NCBI RefSeq assembly: GCF_001708185.1
Contig: NZ_MDDN01000002.1
Span: forward strand, 186,001-250,000
Direction of reading: 5' to 3'
Origin: Lysinibacillus xylanilyticus
Lineage (GTDB): Bacteria > Bacillota > Bacilli > Bacillales_A > Planococcaceae
Length of the DNA stretch: 64,000 nt
In this document: positions 36,936-44,815 of the stretch, one piece after another
Position numbering within the stretch: the first letter of the stretch is position 1
How the letters are laid out: each line of letters starts with the position of its first letter
Program-made: the position numbers and the translations under genes
Notes under the pieces: generated by a model
Seen by the model: the letters and a program-made list of their open reading frames with translations, nothing else
Databases searched by the model: none
What the model was told of the DNA's origin: nothing

Positions 36936-38215
36936 TAATTATTCTCCTTTCGCATCATGTTATGCGGTTTTAATAGTGTGTCGCATTTAAATTTAACAAT
37001 TTGTAGTGGATGACGGGCAGCATCTAAGCTATTGCCATCCTCATCCCAAATTTCACCCATTGTAAAACGGAAATTTTCGATTTCTGGTCCAAAGAATTCT
37101 ACCTCATCGCCAGGTTTAAAATAGTTACGTTGTTGCATTGTCACAATTTTCGTTTCTGGATCATGTTCTAAAATAAGTCCAGCAAACTCATACGTCGTTT
37201 TACGGCCATGTACACCAAACATTTGCTCCTCGTGGCCAGGTGCATCGTGGAAGAATGCTTCAGCCGTATCACGGTTAGCACATTTATCTAGTTCTTCAAG
37301 CCATTCACGTTTAATCTTGAAATTGTCAGGGTCAGCACAATAAGCATCAATCACTTTACGGTACACTGAAACAACTGTAGCAACATAGTGAATGGACTTC
37401 ATACGCCCCTCTACTTTCAATGAATCAATACCAAGTTCAATCATATGTGGAATAGCTTCAATTAGCTTTAAGTCTTTTGGACTCATCGCAAAAGGTGCGT
37501 GATTATCATCGAAAAGTGCCTTTTCTTCATCATCTTCTAACTCATACAAATCATAGTCCCAGCGACAAGATTGACAGCAACCACCACGGTTAGAGTCACG
37601 AGCAGTCATGTGATTTGAAAGTACACAGCGACCAGAATAAGCGATACACATTGCTCCATGAACAAATGCTTCAATTTCAATATCGACTTTTTCCTTCATC
37701 AGCTTCATTTCTTCTCCGCCAACTTCGCGGGCCAACACTACACGATGTAACCCTTCTTCTTTCCAATACTGTACTGCCTTCCAGTTTGATAAAGATTGCT
37801 GTGTAGATAGGTGAATTTCAAGCTTCGGTGCAGCTGTACGGCATGTTTCGATGATCAGAGGGTCCGCTACAATAATGCCTGTAACACCTGCAGATTCAAT
37901 ATCTTTTAAGTATTGCTCTAAGCCGTCCATATTTTCATTGTGTGCGAAAATATTTGTCGTAACATAGATTTTTGCACCGTATTTATTGGCAAATTCAACA
38001 CCTTCGCGCATTTCTTCAATTGAGAAGTTATCTGCGTTTGAACGTAGGCCGAACTCTTGTCCACCGATAAATACAGCATCTGCACCGTAATGAACGGCAA
38101 CTTTTAATTTTTCTAAACTACCCGCAGGGGCAAGTAGCTCTGGTTTTTTTGTAATGACACGTTTACCGTCGACAATCTCACGGATTTTGTCATTTTGTTC
38201 TAATGCTAACGCCAT
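36935..38215 (-). CDS. yrrO: Peptidase U32 family, tRNA U34 hydroxylation protein (TrhP2 type)
   Basis: 426 aa. The U32 signature is intact: [20 protein letters not shown], then [10 protein letters not shown], giving the iron-sulfur Cys set. In B. subtilis YrrN and YrrO are required for prephenate-dependent 5-hydroxyuridine formation at tRNA position 34. It follows yrrN by 14 bp. It was once annotated as a protease or collagenase. Confidence 0.93.
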   Translation of the reverse strand: MALALEQNDKIREIVDGKRVITKKPELLAPAGSLEKLKVAVHYGADAVFIGGQEFGLRSNADNFSIEEMREGVEFANKYGAKIYVTTNIFAHNENMDGLEQYLKDIESAGVTGIIVADPLIIETCRTAAPKLEIHLSTQQSLSNWKAVQYWKEEGLHRVVLAREVGGEEMKLMKEKVDIEIEAFVHGAMCIAYSGRCVLSNHMTARDSNRGGCCQSCRWDYDLYELEDDEEKALFDDNHAPFAMSPKDLKLIEAIPHMIELGIDSLKVEGRMKSIHYVATVVSVYRKVIDAYCADPDNFKIKREWLEELDKCANRDTAEAFFHDAPGHEEQMFGVHGRKTTYEFAGLILEHDPETKIVTMQQRNYFKPGDEVEFFGPEIENFRFTMGEIWDEDGNSLDAARHPLQIVKFKCDTLLKPHNMMRKENN

Positions 38216-38229
38216 GTTCTTGCCACCTC

Positions 38230-39162
38230 CTAGTAAACTGTTTCCTTGAAGATAAAGCCAGTATCAAGAGGTCTGATGGCAGGCTGAATGTCTTCAATTT
38301 TTGCTAATAAATCATCTTTAATATCTTCATACGCATCTTCTGATTCGTCAAAATATGTGTCAATTGCTTGACGATAAGCTTCTGTAACTGTGATTACATA
38401 TTCTGGTGTTTGAAGGACACCCTCAATTTTCAATGCATCAATACCACCTTCGAATAATTCACCAAGCTCATCAATAATGCACATATCGTTTGGACTGAAA
38501 ATATGCGTACCGTTAGCATCCTCATAAATTGGATATTTATTATTACGTTCATCATCATGAAGGAACATATTGCGATTTTCCTTACGATTCTCAATTTCCA
38601 TTACTTTATCCTGATACAAGAAATAATGGCCAAGTAATGCACGCTTTGATTGGAACATACATGTCATCCCATGTACTTGAACTTCAATCTCTACTTCCGC
38701 ATTTTCTTTAATTTCAAGCACTTCATCTAAAGAAAGTTCACGAGCAAGTACTGCGCGAGTTGCTCCACGTTTCCCCCAATAATTTACCGTAAACCAGTTT
38801 GTGGCAATCGTTTCTGGACTCCAATGTAACGGTATTGTTACACCTTGCTCACGACGGATGATTACTACTGCTGGATCACCGTAAATTAAACGGTCAACGC
38901 CAATACGTTGCATTTCTTTTAAATACTCGGCAAGTGCATCCAATTTTTCATTATGGAATAACGCATTTACCGCAACATAAACTTTTTTACCCGCTGCATG
39001 AATCAGCTTTGTAGCTTCTTCCACTTCATTAACAGAAAATTCTCCTGCTAGGCGAAGACCAAATTGTTGTTCACCAATGACAAAAGCATCTGCTCCAGCC
39101 TGTAAAAGTTCTTTTACATGGTCCACTGATTGCGGTGTAACAAGCAATTCAGGTTTTTTCAT
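38230..39162 (-). CDS. yrrN: Peptidase U32 family, tRNA U34 hydroxylation protein (TrhP1 type)
   Basis: 310 aa. It parallels YrrO in its N-terminal TIM-barrel part (KKPELLVTPQSVDHVKELLQ, ADAFVIGEQQFGLR) but its signature is reduced (VQVHGMTCMFQSKRALLGHY), lacking most Cys. It probably acts as partner of YrrO. ATG 39162 with GAGGTGA 6 nt upstream was chosen over an upstream ATG at 39183. Confidence 0.92.
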   Translation of the reverse strand: MKKPELLVTPQSVDHVKELLQAGADAFVIGEQQFGLRLAGEFSVNEVEEATKLIHAAGKKVYVAVNALFHNEKLDALAEYLKEMQRIGVDRLIYGDPAVVIIRREQGVTIPLHWSPETIATNWFTVNYWGKRGATRAVLARELSLDEVLEIKENAEVEIEVQVHGMTCMFQSKRALLGHYFLYQDKVMEIENRKENRNMFLHDDERNNKYPIYEDANGTHIFSPNDMCIIDELGELFEGGIDALKIEGVLQTPEYVITVTEAYRQAIDTYFDESEDAYEDIKDDLLAKIEDIQPAIRPLDTGFIFKETVY

Positions 39163-39167
39163 AATAG

Positions 39168-39800
39168 TCACCTCTTCAAACATAGTAATAAACCATCACC
39201 GACTGGTAAAAATGCACTTGTATAATCAGGGTGCTCCATAATCCATTCGGTAAAGTTTTTTAAATTGCGAATCATTGTACGCTTGCGACGTGGTACATCT
39301 TTTAAATCCAAATCTGATAAGCCATGCATATACATATTATCGATATACAGAACTCCACCAGATTTTACAAGAGGTGCATACTTTTCGAAAAAGCGTTGAT
39401 ATTGTCCTTTTGCAGCATCAATAAACACCGCATCGAATGTTGTATGAATGGCCTCATCGTTCACCTCTAAGGCATCTCCTTCAATGACCGTAATCCGATC
39501 TGATACTGTAGAACGTTCAATATAGGCCTTCGCTCTTGCAACACGCTCTGGATCTCGCTCGATTGTAACGATTTGCACATCCGGTAAAGCCTCCGCCATT
39601 CTTATTGCAGAATAACCAATTGCTGTACCAATCTCTAAAATTTTCGACGGATTTTGAATACGTAGCAGTTGGTTTAGTGCATCAATGCCTGCAAGTTGCA
39701 TAATCGGCACATGATTCTCCTCCGCAAATGCTTCCATTTCTAAAAGCAAATCATTACGTGGTTGAATAAATGATTGTATATATGCATCTGATAATTCCAT
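39168..39800 (-). CDS. yrrM: tRNA 5-hydroxyuridine O-methyltransferase (TrmR)
   Basis: 210 aa class I methyltransferase of the COMT/CCoAMT type: motif I LEIGTAIGYSAIRMA, IERDPERVARA, and the metal site DAVFIDAAKGQYQRF and DNMYMHG. In B. subtilis YrrM (TrmR) methylates 5-hydroxyuridine to 5-methoxyuridine at tRNA position 34, the step after YrrN/YrrO. ATG 39800 has GAGGGTG 9 nt upstream; the long N-terminal extension upstream is repeat DNA. Confidence 0.93.
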   Translation of the reverse strand: MELSDAYIQSFIQPRNDLLLEMEAFAEENHVPIMQLAGIDALNQLLRIQNPSKILEIGTAIGYSAIRMAEALPDVQIVTIERDPERVARAKAYIERSTVSDRITVIEGDALEVNDEAIHTTFDAVFIDAAKGQYQRFFEKYAPLVKSGGVLYIDNMYMHGLSDLDLKDVPRRKRTMIRNLKNFTEWIMEHPDYTSAFLPVGDGLLLCLKR

Positions 39801-39820
39801 TTTTAAGTTCACCCTCATAT

Positions 39821-39900
39821 CAATTATGCCTCGGCATAATTGCGTCCGGAACGGGCTTTGTGCTTGCACAAAGCCCACTCTGTGACATCCGCCAGAGGCT
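39821..39900. repeat. Structured intergenic repeat (palindrome family), copy C (short)
   Basis: Palindrome CAATTATGCC/GGCATAATTG at 39821-39842, then GCGTCCGG, a hairpin GGGCTTTGTGC/GCACAAAGCCC, and GTGACATCCGCCAGAGG at 39882-39898. It lies in the yrrM leader. Confidence 0.8.
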
Positions 39901-40085
39901 TCATCATTTAGCACCAAAAAGAAAAAGACCAAACGCGATGTCTTGGTACTTCGTCATATAAAAATGAGCAATTGTTTTTTATCAGCTCAAAACAATTGCC
40001 ACCACGTATATTATCCCGCATTAACGGACTGCTTGAATTATTCCATGCGGATTGATTAAAAATCACATTTTATAATAGCACGAAA

Positions 40086-40117
40086 ATAGAAGGAAAGCTA
40101 TTTTTCTTTCCTTCTAT
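40086..40117. terminator. 12-bp perfect hairpin downstream of mltG
   Basis: ATAGAAGGAAAG pairs with CTTTCCTTCTAT around an 8-nt loop. Confidence 0.6.
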
Positions 40118-40149
40118 CCACATTATTGCTATATATTTTTTAATAATTT

Positions 40150-40349
40150 CAATTATTCCTCGGCTAAATGCGTCTCGAAACGACTGAAAAATAACTTAAA
40201 CTCGCATTCATGTCATCACCTATAAGATGGAGAACTTTTGTAACTGACGTTACAAAAAACATCTGTAGCTGTCGTTTCACTTTCGCTACAAAAAACATCT
40301 GTAATTGACGTTGCACTTTCGTACGTAAACATTTGTTGAAAGAAGTTAA
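40150..40349. repeat. Structured intergenic repeat (palindrome family), diverged copy D
   Basis: A degenerate palindrome (CAATTATTCC/CGGCTAAATG) at one end and GTTGAAAGAAGTTAA at the other. Between them, repeated units of the form ACAAAAAACATCTGTA lie at about 40254 and 40291. It ends 6 bp from the mltG stop codon. Confidence 0.6.
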
Positions 40350-40355
40350 AAGTAA

Positions 40356-41483
40356 TTACTCTGCCTTACGCAAGTATTTTTCTACTTTCTGTAAATGTTC
40401 ATCATATGTTTTCGAGAAGTGGTTGACACCTTGTTTATCCGCTAAGAAGTAGAGGTAATCTGTTTTACTTGGATTTAGCGTTGCTTCAATTGAAGATTTT
40501 CCAGCACCCGCAATCGGACCAGGTGGTAAGCCTTTATTTTTATAAGTATTATAGACGTTATCTACTTCTAAATCTTTGTACATCACACGATCTTTGTGAG
40601 AGCCAAGTGCATATAAAACGGTTGGGTCTGTTTGTAGTGGCATCCCTTGATCTATACGGTTATAGAATACGCTCGCAATCGTTTCTCGATCTGTTTGGGC
40701 AGTAGCTTCTTCTTCCAGTAATGAAGCAAATGTTAACAATTGATGGACGGATATTTTCTTTTCAGCTAAAACATCGCTGTAACTCTTCACAAGCTTGTCC
40801 ATAGCCCCTACCATTTCGTCTACAATTGATTCTAATGAAGGTTTTTCTTCAAAGTAAGAATAAGTTGCAGGGAATAAATAGCCCTCTAAATCATAGCGAA
40901 TATTATCAGCTAAAACTGCATCTGTCACAAGCTCAGGGTATTTAGCCTTCATTTTTTGCACAAATTCATCGCTTGTTACTAGGTCCATAAATTCTTTTTG
41001 AGTGTATGGCGTTTTCTTTTCCACAATATTACCAATTTGTTCAAGTGTTAAACCTTCAGGAATTGTCATTGTAAACACTGGCTTACGGTAGACTTTCCCA
41101 GTTTTCAAACTCTCTATGATCTCATCAAATGTCATCGCCTGTGTCAAATCATATTTCCCGGCTTGGAACTGGGATTCATTTTTAAACTTAGCGTAGTATT
41201 TAAAAACACGAGCATCTTTAATAATGCCCTCTTTTTCTAGTAAAGTCGAAATAGAGCTTAAGCCAGAGCCAATTGGTACTTCAACCGCTATTGTTTTAGT
41301 CGCATCCGGATCGACTGGTTTTAAAGCACTCTTTACATAATTATAGCCAAATAAACCGATGACCCCTAATAGTAGAACAATAGAAATTGCAACAATAGCC
41401 ACTATTTTTCTCACAATTTTTACCTCTGATTTTCTTTCTTGCATTTTTGAAAACATTTCTTGTTTTTTTGAACCGTTATTCAC
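40356..41483 (-). CDS. mltG: Endolytic transglycosylase MltG (YceG)
   Basis: 375 aa. A cytosolic basic N-terminus and one membrane helix (about 28-48) precede a LysM-like and YceG domain. The catalytic Glu lies in LLTFASLLEEEA, and the family end PPGPIAGAGKSSIEATLNP is clear. MltG cuts nascent glycan strands and sets their length. GTG 41483 follows GGGGGGAAA. Confidence 0.95.
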   Translation of the reverse strand: MNNGSKKQEMFSKMQERKSEVKIVRKIVAIVAISIVLLLGVIGLFGYNYVKSALKPVDPDATKTIAVEVPIGSGLSSISTLLEKEGIIKDARVFKYYAKFKNESQFQAGKYDLTQAMTFDEIIESLKTGKVYRKPVFTMTIPEGLTLEQIGNIVEKKTPYTQKEFMDLVTSDEFVQKMKAKYPELVTDAVLADNIRYDLEGYLFPATYSYFEEKPSLESIVDEMVGAMDKLVKSYSDVLAEKKISVHQLLTFASLLEEEATAQTDRETIASVFYNRIDQGMPLQTDPTVLYALGSHKDRVMYKDLEVDNVYNTYKNKGLPPGPIAGAGKSSIEATLNPSKTDYLYFLADKQGVNHFSKTYDEHLQKVEKYLRKAE

Positions 41484-41572
41484 GGGTTTCCCCCCTATCA
41501 CTTCATTATCATACTAGAAATCAACTATAACGACAAACAGAAATAGATAATTCAGTAAAAATAGCACACATA

Positions 41573-41608
41573 AAAAACTCTGAGTAGCAATTTACTACTC
41601 AGAGTTTT
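41573..41608 (-). terminator. Terminator of DUF1292 gene 1
   Basis: AAAACTCTGAGTAG...CTACTCAGAGTTTTTT on the minus strand. Confidence 0.9.
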
Positions 41609-41610
41609 AA

Positions 41611-41931
41611 TTATAAATCATTTAAGATATCTTCAACAAATTCCCATTCTTCATCTGTTTCAATTGGTAATAATTCTTCAATCGTTCCGTCATTTCCAGC
41701 TACATATTGGGCAGCAAAAATATCTCGTTCCTCCATTGGCTCGTCCGTTGCCAAAACATATAGTACATAGGATTTACCAAATTGTTCTGATGAAAATGTA
41801 TGAATAACCTCGCATACCTGATCTGTTCCATCCTCATCTGTTACTGTAATTAACTGTGGCCCCTCTTCAAATTCATCTAGAAGTGTTAGGACTACCTCGT
41901 TAATCATTTCCGATACGAAAAACATATACAT
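41611..41931 (-). CDS. DUF1292 (YrzB-family) protein, paralogue 1
   Basis: Up to 106 aa. The DUF1292 core is ITVTDEDGTDQVCEVIHTF, then GKSYVLYVLA and the C-terminal ETDEEWEFVEDIL. It is highly acidic. No good ribosome binding site precedes the ATGs at 41931 or 41925; ATG 41907 (MINEVV) is another candidate start. The family occurs next to mltG and ruvX in Bacilli; the function is unknown. Confidence 0.82.
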   Translation of the reverse strand: MYMFFVSEMINEVVLTLLDEFEEGPQLITVTDEDGTDQVCEVIHTFSSEQFGKSYVLYVLATDEPMEERDIFAAQYVAGNDGTIEELLPIETDEEWEFVEDILNDL

Positions 41932-42095
41932 TCTAAAAAAATGTAGACACTCTACTATGACACAACTTTTGACTTTCGTTTTGTGTCTTCCTTATTCTCC
42001 GAGTCTGGTTTCGCCGAAGCTACTGCCATTTTGTATGACTCTCCAAAGGCTTAAATTCCACAGTATCGTTGCGTACACATCTAAGGCTTAGTTTT

Positions 42096-42222
42096 TTGAC
42101 ATCCGCCGGAGGATTTAGGCCAGCACGATGCTGGTCACTCAGGCGTTTTCACAGGATGTGAAGTTCTTAGCCTGAGTTCCTCTATTTCAGCGGATGTTTA
42201 GACACCTGCTGAAAGAAGTTAA
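42096..42222. repeat. Structured intergenic repeat (palindrome family), copy E (right half)
   Basis: It contains TTGACATCCGCCGGAGG, CCAGCACGATGCTGG, the nested hairpin at 42137-42177 and the terminal hairpin ending GCTGAAAGAAGTTAA. From 42097 on it is nearly identical to 44690-44815. It ends 5 bp from the tnpB remnant stop. Confidence 0.85.
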
Positions 42223-42227
42223 GCTCC

Positions 42228-42356
42228 TTAGATTGAATAATTTGCTAAGTTAATGCTTGTGTTCAAATCTCTATCCATCTTTAATCCGCAAGAGCAGATA
42301 AATAATCTGTCTTTCAGTCTCGAATCGGATTTGATTTGTCCACAACTAGAACAAGT
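42228..42356 (-). pseudogene. TnpB (IS200/IS605 family) C-terminal remnant
   Basis: About 42 codons in one frame read TCSSCGQIKSDSRLKDRLFI, then CSCGLKMDRDLNTSINLANY. This is the TnpB zinc finger (C-x2-C, C-x-C) and the third RuvC motif (DRDLNxSxN), followed by a stop. An in-frame stop precedes it at 42357 and no more of the nuclease is found upstream, so it is a relic. It lies immediately 3' of a group I intron core on the same strand. Confidence 0.88.
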
Positions 42357-42379
42357 TTAGCAAATTTCCCAATGGACAT

Positions 42380-42946
42380 TAATTCCATGCGTACCATCTC
42401 TCTTTCACTAAGATAAAATACTTTACCCTATTTAGAGAGGTTGTTAACATTTTTATAGTTGTATCTATTTTTCTTGTTCACACGAGGGCGCAACCCTTCA
42501 TGCAGTCTTTCTCTCACGAGTAGACCTCTTATGCTTTCACATAAGCGCAGACTATATCTTCATCTTATCTTTTAATAAGAGCCACATTTTTCTTCCGCCA
42601 TTCGCTTGCGGTTTTACTCTCCCTCAAGGAGATAGTCGTTGAACGTCTTCCTTGTCTCATAAGAGATTTAGGAGTTCGCTGCTAAACATCCATTGCCAAA
42701 GCACTTAGCGCTACCGTTTTCCGTTGTCACGATGATCCTTTACGGACACTGAGTAATTTTTTTCAGCCTATGCCATCCTTGTTGTTTTTTCTGCTTTCGC
42801 ACCGTTACGTCTGCCGTTTCCAGCTCCGCTTTGGTCACAAGGCTTTAGGAGTTAAAAGCAATTAACGTGGAGTTCGCACCAATCGCTTGATACGAAGGGT
42901 ATTCTGTTATAAATCTATACTTCTATACAGGTTTGTATAGTTTTAT
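42380..42946 (-). ncRNA. Group I intron core, probable IStron remnant
   Basis: The minus strand carries the group I core signatures in order: a P-like element GCTGGAAACGGCAG near 42810-42825, R element GTTCAACGACTATC at 42631-42644, and S element GAAGATATAGTC at 42550-42561. R and S supply the two sides of P7 (GACTA/TAGTC), the guanosine-binding helix. The 5' edge follows the stop of the DUF1292 gene and shows a hairpin CTATACA/TGTATAG at about 42923-42940. Group I core followed by tnpB is the plan of IStrons known in Clostridium and the B. cereus group. Extent of the intron is approximate. Confidence 0.75.
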
Positions 42947-43201
42947 CTAAAATTTCTGCAACAGTTTAGTTACCCATTCCGCCTCTGTTTCAACAGGCTG
43001 CAAATTTGTCATTTCCCCATTATTATCATCATAATCGAAAGTCATAGCAGAAATGTCTCCAGGAATTTCATTACCATCTTCGTCGATTAACGAAAACAAT
43101 ACATATGATTTTTCTTCTGCATCAAAGGTGAAGACAACACGGCATTTTTGCTCCTTGCCATTCTCTCCAATGATCAGAAATTCTTGCGTTTCTTCGTTCA
43201 T
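42947..43201 (-). CDS. DUF1292 (YrzB-family) protein, paralogue 2
   Basis: 84 aa, acidic: FLIIGENGKEQKCRVVFTF, SYVLFSLIDEDGNEI and ETEAEWVTKLLQKF. The start ATG 43201 has a strong AAGGAGGAG site. It shares the conserved Cys-x-V segment and the C-terminal E-x-EW motif with the copies at 41611 and 43397. The IStron remnant begins just after its stop codon. Confidence 0.88.
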   Translation of the reverse strand: MNEETQEFLIIGENGKEQKCRVVFTFDAEEKSYVLFSLIDEDGNEIPGDISAMTFDYDDNNGEMTNLQPVETEAEWVTKLLQKF

Positions 43202-43324
43202 ATAATCTCCTCCTTAATTAAGCTTAACTTTAATATGAGTCTTTAAATATCCAGTATCTTCCATCGATACTGAAACTATCTCAACATAGACTCTTCTTAC
43301 AACCTCTTAGCTTCATTCTTCCTA

Positions 43325-43367
43325 AAGTAAAAAAGGAACAAGGAGTGCTTGTTGCCATCCTTGTTCC
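43325..43367 (-). terminator. Terminator of DUF1292 gene 3
   Basis: GGAACAAGGA...TCCTTGTTCCTTTTTTAC on the minus strand. Confidence 0.9.
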
Positions 43368-43396
43368 ACACTTTTAAAGATTACGAATTACGATGA

Positions 43397-43705
43397 TTAT
43401 TCTTCGTTTTCATCTTCTAAAGCGTTTAATACGTCTTCTACCATATCCCACTCTGCTTCAGTTTCGATTGGTGTTAATTCACCATCTTCACCATTTTCAG
43501 ATGGTACAAATGAAGATACGAAGATTTCTACTGAGCCATCTTCATCTTCTTCTGCGCCTATCATAGAGTAAAATACGTATGATTTACCAAATTCAGCTGA
43601 TTCATGTACGTGAATCACTTCACAAAGCTGTTCATTTCCGTTCTCGTCAATCACTGTAATGTGTTGTACGTGTAGTTCTTCTTCATGGTTATGTTCGTGC
43701 GCCAT
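43397..43705 (-). CDS. yrzB: DUF1292 protein YrzB, paralogue 3 (syntenic copy)
   Basis: 102 aa. A His-rich N-terminus ([15 protein letters not shown]) precedes the DUF1292 core [29 protein letters not shown] and [16 protein letters not shown]. It is directly downstream of ruvX, the place of yrzB in B. subtilis, so it is the likely orthologue. The other two copies are probably local duplicates. Function unknown. Confidence 0.92.
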   Translation of the reverse strand: MAHEHNHEEELHVQHITVIDENGNEQLCEVIHVHESAEFGKSYVFYSMIGAEEDEDGSVEIFVSSFVPSENGEDGELTPIETEAEWDMVEDVLNALEDENEE

Positions 43706-43723
43706 GTCTTGTCACCTCATCAA

Positions 43724-44140
43724 TTAATTTTTGCTATCCAAGTAGCCTTGTAAAATCATCACAGCAGCCATTTTATCTATGACTTGCTTACGCTTTTTGC
43801 GACTTACGTCCGCTTCGATTAGCATACGCTCGGCAGCCATCGTTGTTAAACGTTCATCCCAAAGTTTGACCGGTAGTGAAAATGTTTCTTCTAAAAGCTT
43901 TTTATAGTTTTCAGAAGCCTCTCCACGTGGTCCCACCGTATTATTCATGTTTTTTGGGTATCCTACGACAAATTCTGTTATAGCATACTCCTTCACTAGC
44001 TCGGCTATACGCTTAATGCCGAACTCGCCAATAGCTTCATCAATTTTTACGGTTTCAATACCTTGGGCTGTCCACCCTAGAGCATCACTTACAGCAACGC
44101 CCACGGTTTTAGACCCAACGTCTAATCCCATAATTCTCAT
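43724..44140 (-). CDS. ruvX: RuvX/YqgF family putative pre-16S rRNA nuclease
   Basis: 138 aa RNase H-fold protein. [20 protein letters not shown] supplies the first acidic residue, [12 protein letters not shown] the second element and [13 protein letters not shown] the third. The E. coli homologue processes the 5' end of 16S rRNA. It lies between yrzL and yrzB as in B. subtilis (yrrK). Confidence 0.95.
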   Translation of the reverse strand: MRIMGLDVGSKTVGVAVSDALGWTAQGIETVKIDEAIGEFGIKRIAELVKEYAITEFVVGYPKNMNNTVGPRGEASENYKKLLEETFSLPVKLWDERLTTMAAERMLIEADVSRKKRKQVIDKMAAVMILQGYLDSKN

Positions 44141-44142
44141 TT

Positions 44143-44409
44143 CTAGTCCTCGTTATTCTTTTTAATATAAAACTTAACAAGCTCTTCTAGAATTTCGTCA
44201 CGCTCAAGCTTGCGGATTAAATTACGAGCATCCTGATGGCGAGGAATATACGCCGGATCACCAGAAAGTAAATAACCGACAATCTGATTGATAGGGTTAT
44301 ATCCCTTTTCCTCTAATGAAGAATGTACTTTCAACATTACCTGCTTGACTTCCTGTTCCATTGATTCTTCTGGAAAATTAAATTTCATCGTTTGATCAAA
44401 TGAACTCAT
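44143..44409 (-). CDS. yrzL: YrzL, IreB-family regulatory phosphoprotein
   Basis: 88 aa, the exact length of the B. subtilis protein (UPF0297/DUF965). [15 protein letters not shown] at the N-terminus, and [20 protein letters not shown] in the middle. In Enterococcus IreB is phosphorylated by the PASTA kinase IreK. ATG 44409 has GAGGTG upstream; a longer frame from 44418 is less likely. Confidence 0.94.
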   Translation of the reverse strand: MSSFDQTMKFNFPEESMEQEVKQVMLKVHSSLEEKGYNPINQIVGYLLSGDPAYIPRHQDARNLIRKLERDEILEELVKFYIKKNNED

Positions 44410-44496
44410 GACCAGCACCTCGCTTTCAGAAATAAGGAGATGTGCAAAAAGCTCATCTCCAATTTCTCTTTATTATAACATGTTTTGGCGTATTAT

Positions 44497-44815
44497 CAAT
44501 TATGCCTCGGCATAATTGCGCCCGAAATCGGCTTTGTGTTTAGGCCTGCACGAGGGCCGACACGATGTCGGTCATTTCGGTAATGCCACAGGACGTGGCG
44601 TTTTTACCGATGCAGGTCAGTTAGCCGTTATCGCATGGATGCGATGATCTTAGGCTAACATCCCCTAAGAACTCCTTTTTCCGATACCGTGACATCCGCC
44701 GGAGGATTTAGGCCAGCACGATGCTGGTCACTCAGGCGTTTTCACAGGATGTGAAGTTCTTAGCCTGAGTTCCTCTATTTCAGCGGGTGTTTGGACACCC
44801 GCTGAAAGAAGTTAA
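44497..44815. repeat. Structured intergenic repeat (palindrome family), copy F (longest)
   Basis: 319 bp between yrzL and alaS. Palindrome CAATTATGCC/GGCATAATTG (44497-44518); three nested-hairpin modules (44577-44610, 44620-44659, 44730-44770); GTGACATCCGCCGGAGG (44689-44705); CCAGCA/TGCTGG; and a perfect 13-bp hairpin TTTCAGCGGGTGT (44778-44807), ending GCTGAAAGAAGTTAA. The last bases include the alaS stop codon. Confidence 0.85.

Noticed and set aside
39801-39932. N-terminal extension of YrrM
   Set aside because: The extra 44 codons are repeat DNA. The start at 39800 has a proper ribosome binding site and gives the normal family length.
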